Assembly: GCA_013298955.1 (NCBI GenBank)
Contig: JAAFJT010000006.1
Coordinates: 1 to 64,000, forward strand
Reading direction: 5' to 3'
Origin: Chitinophagales bacterium
GTDB lineage: Bacteria > Bacteroidota > Bacteroidia > Chitinophagales > Saprospiraceae
Length of the DNA stretch: 64,000 nt
Part shown: positions 25,710-33,260 of the stretch, one piece after another
Layout: each line of letters starts with the position of its first letter
How positions within the stretch are numbered: position 1 is the stretch's first letter
The notes under the pieces: model-generated
What the model saw: the letters and a program-made list of their open reading frames with translations, nothing else
The model's database searches: none
What the model was told of the DNA's origin: nothing
Made by a program: the position numbers and the translations under genes

Positions 25710-27053
25710 TTATGCCGTTTGCAAATTTACTTTTTCAATGGTCAAACCCATTTTGCGCAATCTCGGTACAATATCACCATAACCGCGTTCAATCATCGGG
25801 ACACCTTTTAAATAAGTCGTCCCTTTGGCAAGTGATGCTGCGATAACATATGCCAGACCTGCCCGCAAATCGGGTATTGTCAAAGGGTCAGGATGCGCAA
25901 TTAAAGGGGTTGGTCCCGAAATAATGGCACTATGTTCATGCCCTTTTCCCGTAAATCGACAGTCCAAACTGCCCAAACAATGTGGTACTAATTGCACTTT
26001 CGCACCCAATTTTTTCAAGGCTTTCAAATAACCAAACCGATTTTCATAAACCGTCTCATGAATAACCGAAATCCCTTCCGCTTGCGTCAAAAATAAAGCA
26101 AAAGGTTGTTGCCAATCGGTCGAAAAACCGGGATAAACATCTGTTTCTAAATGAATGGCTTTGGGTTTCTCCGCCCGAAAAAAACGAATGCTATCGCCAT
26201 CTTCCAACTCAAAACCACCACCTGCTTGTCGAAAAGACGATAAAAAATTGCCCAAAGTCTCTGGTTTGATACCATGTACCGTAATTTCGCCATCAGAAGC
26301 CGCCGCCAAAGAAGCCCAACTTGCTGTTTCGATGCGGTCGCCGAGAATGTTCATTCGACAACCTTTCAAATTGGAAACGCCTTCAATTCTAAATTCACGA
26401 CCTGAATTGGTGAAAATCACCGCGCCCATAGCCCGTAACATCGTGACCAATTCCATAATTTCAGGTTCAACCGCCACATTTTCAATAATACTCGTGCCTT
26501 CTGCCAAGACACTTAAAAACAAACTCGTCTCGGTCGCGCCCACAGACGGATATTTCAACTTAAAATGAGTGCCTTTCAGTCGTTTGCTTTTTCGAGCAAC
26601 ATACCCCTCTGGCGTTTCGGCAATCGTCGCACCGAAATCGCGCAAAGCATCAATATGAAAATCAACGCCGCGTGCGCCAATCGCACAACCGCCCATCAAA
26701 GGCACACTCACTTCATCGAACCGATGCAGCAAAGCACCCGGCATTAAAATCGGCATCCGATTACTGCCCGAATGCGGTTGTCGAATATGCGCTTCCCGAA
26801 TCGAAGTCGGGTCAATCGTCATTGACTTGCTTTTTTTATCCCAAACAATCGTTGCGCCAAGCGAACGCAACATATCGGCAGTGATTTCCACATCGCCAAT
26901 CGGCGGCACATTGGTCAATAAAGTAGGAGAATCGCCCAAAAGCGCGGCAATCATGGCTTTTGTGGCAAAATTTTTCGCCCCATAACAGCGAATTGCGCCC
27001 ACAATAGGCGCACCACCTTCAATTTTATAGGCAGTTGATTGGTTTGGTTGCAT
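25710..27053 (-). CDS. murA: UDP-N-acetylglucosamine 1-carboxyvinyltransferase
   Basis: MurA transfers enolpyruvate from PEP to UDP-GlcNAc, the first committed step of peptidoglycan synthesis. The substrate Lys-Asn pair is in CYGAKNFATKAM. The PEP-binding Cys that fosfomycin modifies is present in GGCAIGARGVDFHIDAL. The usual SVGATETSLFLSVLAEG and PGFSTDWQQPF motifs follow. The start is placed at Met 23 of the track ORF (27053), giving 447 residues. The track start at 27119 overlaps the -7 promoter element and cannot be translated; Met 6 (27104) remains possible. Confidence 0.95.
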   Translation of the reverse strand: MQPNQSTAYKIEGGAPIVGAIRCYGAKNFATKAMIAALLGDSPTLLTNVPPIGDVEITADMLRSLGATIVWDKKSKSMTIDPTSIREAHIRQPHSGSNRMPILMPGALLHRFDEVSVPLMGGCAIGARGVDFHIDALRDFGATIAETPEGYVARKSKRLKGTHFKLKYPSVGATETSLFLSVLAEGTSIIENVAVEPEIMELVTMLRAMGAVIFTNSGREFRIEGVSNLKGCRMNILGDRIETASWASLAAASDGEITVHGIKPETLGNFLSSFRQAGGGFELEDGDSIRFFRAEKPKAIHLETDVYPGFSTDWQQPFALFLTQAEGISVIHETVYENRFGYLKALKKLGAKVQLVPHCLGSLDCRFTGKGHEHSAIISGPTPLIAHPDPLTIPDLRAGLAYVIAASLAKGTTYLKGVPMIERGYGDIVPRLRKMGLTIEKVNLQTA

Positions 27054-27118
27054 GTAGGATGAATGATTGTTTGATAACAGAGGTTGTTGTAAATGGTGAA
27101 CCATTTCCTTTAAAGGCA

Positions 27119-27126
27119 CAAATTTA
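27119..27126 (-). promoter_or_regulatory. -7 element of murA
   Basis: TAAATTTG on the minus strand fits TAnnTTTG; a TTTG about 16 nt upstream (27143-27146) may be the -33. The predicted leader before ATG 27053 is about 60 nt. Confidence 0.5.
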
Positions 27127-27181
27127 GATTTAAATCTGAAAGCAAACCTTTTTTTCAGTTGGAAAAGGTGATTTTAAGTAA

Positions 27182-27217
27182 AAAAATGCGCCAATTGATT
27201 CCAATTGACGCATTTTT
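27182..27217. terminator. Intrinsic-terminator-like hairpin
   Basis: AAAAATGCGCCAATTG and CAATTGACGCATTTTT pair with one mismatch and a 4-nt loop. With A/T tracts on both sides it could stop transcription leaving the PD40 gene, upstream of murA. Confidence 0.6.
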
Positions 27218-27233
27218 CACTTAACGATATATG

Positions 27234-27320
27234 GTTTGAATTAGATTTTTTGGATTTGTAGGATTCAATTAGGATTTATCCTAATTGAATCCTACAAATC
27301 CAAAAAATCCTAATTCAAAC
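27234..27320. repeat. Family B palindrome, copy B1
   Basis: Arms of about 41 bp begin with GTTTGAATTAG and end in the loop AATTAGGAtttaTCCTAATT, with a single-base bulge. Each arm reads as roughly 9-nt units (TTAGGATTT, TTTGGATTT, GTAGGATTC, AATTAGGAT). It lies between the PD40 gene and murA, both on the minus strand. Confidence 0.92.
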
Positions 27321-27326
27321 TGTCAA

Positions 27327-29813
27327 TTATTCAACAAATCGAAATGTATCATGTTCATAAATCACGATTCGAGCGTCTTTATAACCTGCGGTTCGCACTT
27401 TGCCGCGCAATTCTCGCGCCGCATCCAACGATTTTATGCCATTGAAAACAAAAATCGTCACCTCTCCTTCTCGAATCTGTTCGACTTTGCCCAAATCTTT
27501 AACATGCGTTTCGTCAAATAATTTAGGGTTTTTAAATGCCGCAATCCGCACTTTATACGATTTATCAGCTATTTTCGACGGATTTGGCTTTGTAACCGCT
27601 ATTTCAGCATCCGATTTAGACTCTTTTTCACCACTTTTTGCCGCAACTGTATTTTTGCGAATTGCTTCCGCATTCACTTCATCCAATACGAAGGTTCCTT
27701 TGTAACCTTTTTCAGCCGCTTTTTTAGAAGCCGTTTCCGCATCCGCCCGATGTTTGAAAACGCCCAATCGAATTTTCGTTTTGCCATCTTCTGGTACTGC
27801 ATAGACTTTACCAAACGATTTTAACGCATCATATGGACTTAAATCCACCATCTGGGTCGATGCAATCACCGATAATTGTACTGAAAAACCTTGACCTTTT
27901 GCCGTCATCTGCGGCGCAGTAGGCGTAGTTGTATTGTTAGAAATAGCTAACTTAGGCGTTTCTTGCGGCGAATCCTTGATTGGTGCGGTTGTAACAGCGA
28001 GCGTTATTTTGGTATCGCCACCAATTTCCATCCGAATTTCGCCCAAATTGCGCTCTTTGCCATCCACCGATTTCAACAATTTATGGGCAATAGCATAATT
28101 TTCTTTGGAAAAAGTCAAGATATAGCTGACATTTTTGAGTAAATGAAAGCTAAATCGACCATTTTTATCACTTTTAGTCGTTTGCGATTTCTTATCCGAT
28201 TGATTCATACTTGTCACCGTCACGCCTGCAAGCGGTGCGCCCGTCTGCCCGTCCTTGACCATTCCAGCATAACTATTCGTACCCATTTCGGTTGGCACAT
28301 CCATTTGAATACGATTCAAAGCCAATTCTACGGTTCTGCCTTGCGCCTCTATTGGCAAAATCCGAAAACTATCGACTTTATAACCCACCTTTTTGACGCG
28401 TAAAACCAATGCTTGATTGTTATTAAATTCGTATATGAAATCGCCTTTGCCGATTTTTAAGGCAGAAACTTCGCCTTGCAACACATCTATTTCTTTTCCA
28501 TATACGTTCACAGGCTGTTTGGTTTCCTCATCATAAAACGCAATATAAGCTGAATTAACGTTCAAACTCAACAAATATACATCTTCTTTGCCTTTTCCGC
28601 CCTGCCGATTGGATGTAACAAAACCTTTACGTGCCGAAACATCGAAAAAATAAGCATAATCATCCCCCGATGAATTTAAACCTTTGCCGACATTAATCGG
28701 TTCTGCCCAAAAACCTTTCAAAGGTTCTGTTTTAAACATATCATACCCACCAAAACCATGATGCCAATCCGATGCAAAGAATAATTGACCGCCTTGCACA
28801 AAGGGCGTGATTTCATCGCCCATCGAATTGACGGTATTTCCCAAATTTTGCGGTTCAGACCATTGATTCCCTTTTTTGAAAGACATATATATATCAAAAC
28901 CACCATATCCATTCGGTCTATCGGATGCAAAATACATCGTATTACCGTCTTCACTCAAACTTGGAAAACCTGTTGCACTCAAATTGTGTTGAAAAGCACG
29001 CACATCCGACCAATCTCCATTCGGAAGCACTATTGCCGTATAAATCGACATTTCTAAACCACTTTTTGATGCAATGCGTTCTCCATCTCCAAAATTATTG
29101 CGCGTAAAGGCTACCATTTTTCCATCTTTGGAAAACGAAGCATAACTATCATTATAAACATTTTTTAAATCTGTTTTAAAAAACGTCGATTTTTCGTTGT
29201 TAAAATCACTTGAAAACCATTGATTATTTGCCGCACCCGTCCAATCTTTTTTGTTACCTTCTACTTTTCGTTTCAAATCCGTGCGCGTAGAGGAGAAAAT
29301 TGCTTTATTTTGATATAAAATCGCTCCAAAATCGGAAGATGCCGTATTAAATTTGGCAAGCGACAATTCATAAGGCGCGGGCGTTTCATGGCGTTTGGCG
29401 AAAGCCGATTTGCCTATAAAATGGTCTCCCACTTTTTGATGGGATTCATTAGAAGCCGCGTATTTTTTAAACATCTCTGTCGCTTTATCATACTGCTCAA
29501 GCATCATAAGTACTTGACCATAATGCAAATACACATTGGCATCTGTTTTCATTTGAATGGCTCGTGCATACCATTCAGCAGCCCGTTCCAACTCATTGAG
29601 ATGCCGATAGCAATTTGCCAACCGCGACATCACGCCCTGAGTATCCTCATTCACTTCCAAAAAGGATTCATAAGATTTGGCAGCCGCAGCATAGGCAAAC
29701 AATTCGTATTGTTTATCCGCTTTTTCAAGCGCGACCGTTTGTGCAAAAGCCATATTAGAAAGGTAGGCAACTTGCAACGTCGTTACAAGCAAGGATTTTA
29801 CAAGCAATCTCAT
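27327..29813 (-). CDS. Envelope protein: TPR, PD40 propeller, carboxypeptidase-like and two SPOR domains
   Basis: A signal peptide ending AFAQ is followed by three TPR-like repeats (about residues 25-135, including RAAEWYARAIQMKTDANVY). A six-bladed PD40 propeller follows (YASFSKDGKMVAFT, FPSLSEDGNTMYFASDRPN), then a carboxypeptidase-regulatory-like beta-sandwich (YAGMVKDGQTGAPLAGVTV). The end holds two SPOR-like repeats (KIRLGVFKHRADAETASKKA; YKVRIAAFKNPKLF). The plan mirrors PorE-like and OmpA-family proteins of Bacteroidota, but SPOR repeats replace the usual OmpA peptidoglycan-binding domain. SPOR binds denuded glycan strands, so this protein may link the envelope to septal peptidoglycan. 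It is next to murA and murB. Confidence 0.85.
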   Translation of the reverse strand: MRLLVKSLLVTTLQVAYLSNMAFAQTVALEKADKQYELFAYAAAAKSYESFLEVNEDTQGVMSRLANCYRHLNELERAAEWYARAIQMKTDANVYLHYGQVLMMLEQYDKATEMFKKYAASNESHQKVGDHFIGKSAFAKRHETPAPYELSLAKFNTASSDFGAILYQNKAIFSSTRTDLKRKVEGNKKDWTGAANNQWFSSDFNNEKSTFFKTDLKNVYNDSYASFSKDGKMVAFTRNNFGDGERIASKSGLEMSIYTAIVLPNGDWSDVRAFQHNLSATGFPSLSEDGNTMYFASDRPNGYGGFDIYMSFKKGNQWSEPQNLGNTVNSMGDEITPFVQGGQLFFASDWHHGFGGYDMFKTEPLKGFWAEPINVGKGLNSSGDDYAYFFDVSARKGFVTSNRQGGKGKEDVYLLSLNVNSAYIAFYDEETKQPVNVYGKEIDVLQGEVSALKIGKGDFIYEFNNNQALVLRVKKVGYKVDSFRILPIEAQGRTVELALNRIQMDVPTEMGTNSYAGMVKDGQTGAPLAGVTVTSMNQSDKKSQTTKSDKNGRFSFHLLKNVSYILTFSKENYAIAHKLLKSVDGKERNLGEIRMEIGGDTKITLAVTTAPIKDSPQETPKLAISNNTTTPTAPQMTAKGQGFSVQLSVIASTQMVDLSPYDALKSFGKVYAVPEDGKTKIRLGVFKHRADAETASKKAAEKGYKGTFVLDEVNAEAIRKNTVAAKSGEKESKSDAEIAVTKPNPSKIADKSYKVRIAAFKNPKLFDETHVKDLGKVEQIREGEVTIFVFNGIKSLDAARELRGKVRTAGYKDARIVIYEHDTFRFVE

Positions 29814-29962
29814 AATTTGTTCCGTTTAAATGCGTCGTATGATTAAATTGGTTTAAAGCAGGCGGTTGTCTCGCCATTTTTCATAGCTTTGCCCGCTTGA
29901 TAGGATACGGAATAATAACGTCAAATCGTTGAAAATAATTCATTTGCACATCTGTTTTTTTT

Positions 29963-29970
29963 CAAAGGTA
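29963..29970 (-). promoter_or_regulatory. -7 element of the PD40/SPOR gene; long leader
   Basis: TACCTTTG on the minus strand fits the consensus. The predicted leader is about 143 nt, the longest for any gene here with an identifiable promoter, and contains a small GGCG/CGCC hairpin. The rest of the gap 29814-30000 shows nothing else. Confidence 0.4.
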
Positions 29971-29999
29971 AGTATTTTGGAAAATGGCGATACAATTAA

Positions 30000-30272
30000 G
30001 ATACGATTGGAACGCGGATGACGCGGATTGGGCGGATGGGCGCGGATTTTTTATTTTATAAAAATATGCAGCTTAAATAGTTCAATTGAAATAACCGATC
30101 CAAAAGGTCGGCGAGGTTGGAACCTCGCCGACCTTGATTCGATACAAATGCGCTGATTTTCAACTATTTACGTTTTGATAGCTTATTTCGAGTCAACTAC
30201 TTATAATTTTATTTAAAATAAAAAATCCGCGCCCATCCGCCCAATCCGTGTCATCCGCGTTCCAATAGTATC
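30000..30272. repeat. Composite family A palindrome enclosing one family C hairpin (A3)
   Basis: The left arm units are AACGCGGAT, GACGCGGAT, TGGGCGGAT and GGGCGCGGAT; the right arm mirrors them nearly perfectly (one change, CCGTGTC). The loop holds a family C hairpin and a tail (TCGAGTCAACTACTTAT) homologous to that of copy A2. It fills the gap between the GH75-like gene and the PD40 gene. Confidence 0.92.
30097..30141. repeat. Family C hairpin, copy 3
   Basis: Same GGTCGGCGAGGTT stem as copies 1 and 2, with GG instead of AC at the loop. It sits in the loop of A3. Confidence 0.9.
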
Positions 30273-30300
30273 ACATTTTGATAAAGCGAAAACCATTTTT

Positions 30301-31074
30301 CTAAAAACAATCCACTACATTTCGACCAACTGTTTTCAATTTTTCATTGCCAATCCGCTCAATATCAGCAACCGTGCGGTGTTGATATTCGCCCAAACCC
30401 GAATTTGGAAACACGACATATATAATGTCTGGCGTTCCCAAACCACCTTTGCGCGGTGACGTATTGGCAATGCCCAATTTTTTCGCTAATGCAATCGACG
30501 CTTCTCCCAAACGATTCGTTGGTCCGACATCCGCTAAAATGGCAAAACCGCCTTTTTGGTTTTTTGAATTAAAAACATATGCCATATCTCCTACTCGAAT
30601 ATTGCTTGGCCACATCAAAATATCAGGCATGACAAAATAAGGTATTTTTTCGGAATCTACATAACGGCGCGGGTCTGTTTTAGGCAATTTAGGATTCTGC
30701 AAAGAAGTCGTGGAAACATAATATCCCGGATTCGGGTCTCCTTTTTTTTGCACCGCAGGTCTGCCATTCGACCCAAGCGCGACACTGCCCCAATGTCCAC
30801 TCCCGTCTTTTGCACGGGCATTGTCATCCAAACCAGTGTTTTTAGGATGATAAGCGCGGGGCGAACCATCTGCATCAATGGCAATTTTTGCCCTAAAAAT
30901 TAAGGAACCCGTCGAATTATGATGCAATACATTAAAATTTTCAATCACTGTTAAATGCGTCGTATCGCACAATGGAAGGGATTCACGCATGTTAAAAGAC
31001 ATTAATATAATGCTTGCAGATAGCACCATTGCACCGTGTCCGCGACGACGGCGAGTAGTAGAGAATAGATTCAT
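30301..31074 (-). CDS. Exported GH75-like chitosanase, paralogue 1
   Basis: The core resembles the GH75 (fungal-type chitosanase) family: IAIDADGSPRAYHPKNTGLDD corresponds to the conserved Asp-rich start, and ILADVGPTNRLGEASIALAKK carries the Asp and Glu expected at the catalytic centre; GTPDIIYVVFPNSG closes the fold. The N-terminus has an arginine-rich start (TTRRRRGHG) and a hydrophobic stretch that could act as a signal. At 257 residues it is about the domain length. It is a tandem duplicate of the next gene, sharing nearly every motif. It would hydrolyse chitosan or a related amino-sugar polymer outside the cytoplasm. Confidence 0.75.
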   Translation of the reverse strand: MNLFSTTRRRRGHGAMVLSASIILMSFNMRESLPLCDTTHLTVIENFNVLHHNSTGSLIFRAKIAIDADGSPRAYHPKNTGLDDNARAKDGSGHWGSVALGSNGRPAVQKKGDPNPGYYVSTTSLQNPKLPKTDPRRYVDSEKIPYFVMPDILMWPSNIRVGDMAYVFNSKNQKGGFAILADVGPTNRLGEASIALAKKLGIANTSPRKGGLGTPDIIYVVFPNSGLGEYQHRTVADIERIGNEKLKTVGRNVVDCF

Positions 31075-31144
31075 TTTGTTTAGCCTTAGCTCGCTTTGTT
31101 TGTAATTCTTTTTTTTAAATAGAATGAGGTTTGATAATGAAGCG

Positions 31145-31152
31145 CAAAAGTA
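31145..31152 (-). promoter_or_regulatory. -7 element of GH75-like paralogue 1
   Basis: TACTTTTG (followed by CG) on the minus strand is a good -7 match, with a leader of about 64 nt. It suggests paralogue 1 has its own promoter rather than relying on paralogue 2. Confidence 0.5.
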
Positions 31153-31187
31153 TGAAATAAAATTTAGATTTTTTGAGGTGTAACCAA

Positions 31188-31223
31188 TTTGGTAGTCGGG
31201 AAATTTATTTCCCGACTACCAAA
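31188..31223. terminator. Hairpin between the two chitosanase paralogues
   Basis: TTTGGTAGTCGGGAAA and TTTCCCGACTACCAAA form a perfect 16-bp stem with a 4-nt loop just past the stop of paralogue 2. It would separate the two transcription units. Confidence 0.7.
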
Positions 31224-31233
31224 AATCCAAGTT

Positions 31234-32001
31234 TTACATTTTTTTAAAACAAGTTATAATATTATTATCGATTTTAGCCAACATTTCCGCACCTTTTTGA
31301 TTGATTTGTTCAATAGTGCGGTGTTTTTCCGCGCCCAAACCAGAATTTGGAAATGCGATATACACAATATCAGGGGTTTCCAAGCCTCCATCTCGCGGCG
31401 AAACATTGGTCAACCCAATTTTGCTCGCCAAAGCAATGGATGCTTCACCCAATTTTCCTTCGGGACCAATATCTGCCAATATCGCAAAACTGCCCAAACG
31501 CGTCAATTGATTATAAACATATCCCATATCACCCACTTGCATATTATATTTATCCATCAAGGATTGTGGCAACACATAATAAGGAATCACCTCTGAATTG
31601 ACGTAACAGCGCGGGTCTGTCTGAGCGTAATTCGGGTCATATAAAGCTGTTGGAGAGATGTAAAAGCCGGGATAAGGGTCATTTCTACCTTGAATAACGG
31701 GTTTATCACCCGCATCTACGACAATACCCACCCATTTGCCATCGGTTCTGGCATTGCTCAACTCGTCTAAACCCGTATCATTGGGTCCGTAAGCACGCGG
31801 AGAACCATCCGCATCAATAGCGATTTTAGCTTTAAAAACCAGAAAACCTGTAGCATCTTGCTTGAACACTTTATAACTTTCAATGGTCAACTGTTCGGTT
31901 GATTCGCAAAGCGTCACTGCGCTTTTCGGACACGCATACAACAGCAAAATGCCCATAAAAAAAAGCAACGATAGTTTGCGTTTAAGGTTAGATTGTTCCA
32001 T
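31234..32001 (-). CDS. GH75-like chitosanase lipoprotein, paralogue 2
   Basis: A signal peptide with a lipobox-like end (LLLYAC) suggests lipid anchoring, unlike paralogue 1, which has no clear lipobox. The core motifs match paralogue 1: IAIDADGSPRAYGPNDTGLDEL, VIQGRNDPYPGFYISPT, ILADIGPEGKLGEASIALA (likely catalytic Asp and Glu) and ETPDIVYIAFPNSG. At 255 residues it is about the same length. The pair seems to be one anchored and one freely exported enzyme. Substrate specificity cannot be read from sequence. Confidence 0.78.
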   Translation of the reverse strand: MEQSNLKRKLSLLFFMGILLLYACPKSAVTLCESTEQLTIESYKVFKQDATGFLVFKAKIAIDADGSPRAYGPNDTGLDELSNARTDGKWVGIVVDAGDKPVIQGRNDPYPGFYISPTALYDPNYAQTDPRCYVNSEVIPYYVLPQSLMDKYNMQVGDMGYVYNQLTRLGSFAILADIGPEGKLGEASIALASKIGLTNVSPRDGGLETPDIVYIAFPNSGLGAEKHRTIEQINQKGAEMLAKIDNNIITCFKKM

Positions 32002-32057
32002 TTACCTGTTTGTTTTTTTAAAAATAGTTAATCGTATCAATATTTAACTTCATTAAC

Positions 32058-32086
32058 AAAAAAAGGCAACGCATCTCGCATTGCCT
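32058..32086 (-). terminator. Intrinsic terminator of msrA
   Basis: On the minus strand AGGCAATGCGAGATGCGTTGCCT forms a GC-rich hairpin followed by a run of T, about 110 nt past the msrA stop. It is a classical Rho-independent terminator. Confidence 0.75.
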
Positions 32087-32195
32087 CCAACTAAAAACCA
32101 ATTAATTATCAAACAAATATTTTTAAATAAATTTTTCAATCGAAATTATTTTGTTTAAATGATTGTTATTCAAATAGTTACAATTTTTAAAAGTA

Positions 32196-32735
32196 TCAAT
32201 TTGCTTTCAACCTATCTTTAAAGTTCAAACGAAATTTTTTAATCTTGGGCGCAATCACAAATTGACAATAAGGTGCGTAACCATTCAAATTGAAATAATC
32301 CTGATGATAATCCTCCGCAGGAAAAAATTGAGTAAAGATAGCAACTTCTGTTTTAATTGTATCCTGCCAAAGTTGTTTTTTTTCTATTTCTGCTACAATT
32401 TTTTCAGCACTGCTTTGTTGAGCAGCGTTATGATAAAAAATTACAGAACGATATTGCGTACCCACATCTGCCCCTTGTCGGTTCAAGGTTGTTGGGTCAT
32501 GTACGTGAAAAAAAATACGCAGAATATCCTCATAATCAATCACTTGTGGGTCAAAATGCACATTCACTACCTCCGCATGTCCAGTCTGCCCCCCGCAAAC
32601 GGCTTTGTAAGTCGGACTCCCTGTGCCGCCCGAATAACCTGATACTACTTTTTGAACGCCGTGTAAAGCATCGAAAATCGCTTCGATGCACCAAAAACAG
32701 CCGCCGCCCAAAGTCGCAATTGCTAAATTTTCCAT
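32196..32735 (-). CDS. msrA: Peptide-methionine (S)-S-oxide reductase
   Basis: MsrA reduces methionine-S-sulfoxide in proteins. The catalytic Cys is in GGGCFWCIEAIF near the N-terminus, followed by VSGYSGG, YEDILRIFFHVHDPTT and QYRSVIFYHN, all standard. The start is set at Met 13 of the track ORF (MENLAIATLGGG), giving 179 residues and no signal peptide, so it acts in the cytosol. No MsrB partner is fused or adjacent. It is divergent from a small secreted-protein gene. Confidence 0.95.
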   Translation of the reverse strand: MENLAIATLGGGCFWCIEAIFDALHGVQKVVSGYSGGTGSPTYKAVCGGQTGHAEVVNVHFDPQVIDYEDILRIFFHVHDPTTLNRQGADVGTQYRSVIFYHNAAQQSSAEKIVAEIEKKQLWQDTIKTEVAIFTQFFPAEDYHQDYFNLNGYAPYCQFVIAPKIKKFRLNFKDRLKAN

Positions 32736-32905
32736 TATGAATTTAATGATTTTGGTATTCCACAACAACATTTTTGGATAGGAAAAGTTTTATTAAAACC
32801 AAAATCAATTTGTCTTTGTGACAAATCTGTGACAAACATACAACTTTTTTACAACTTGTACAAGTATTTTTAATATTTTTCAATTTTATTCGCTCCTTTA
32901 CCTTT

Positions 32906-33162
32906 ATGAAACAAAATATTCTTTCGATTTTAGGGATTTTTAGCATTTGTACCTGTTTTCCCAAGACTGGAAAAGTGCAAATGGATACGCTGGCCAAACC
33001 CAAATGGCATTTCAAAACGCTGCTTGGAAAATTCAACTCCTTGATAAAGCCGTTGTGTGGGCAACTTTTTATTTTCAACAAAAAGAAATTTTTAATGTCT
33101 TTGACCATTTAGGCGAAAGACCTGTGAGTAATATCATCGTTTTGAAACCCAAAACACAATAA
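32906..33162 (+). pseudogene. Small secreted protein gene split by a one-base frameshift
   Basis: Frame 1 gives a signal peptide (MKQNILSILGIFSICTCF) and then loses sense. The overlapping frame gives SQDWKSANGYAGQTQMAFQ and then AVVWATFYFQQKEIFNVFDH through to KPKTQ-stop. Adding one T in the run at about 32955 joins them into an 85-residue exported protein with a natural FSQ cleavage site. Either the gene is broken or the assembly dropped a base in a homopolymer. The family is not recognised. Confidence 0.6.
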
Positions 33163-33260
33163 AATCAAGCTCCGTGCGTCTTTTCAATCAATAAGTTTAA
33201 AATGTTGTAGGACTATCGTTCCAAAACCAACAAATCCCCAGTAAAATAACGCTCCAAATA

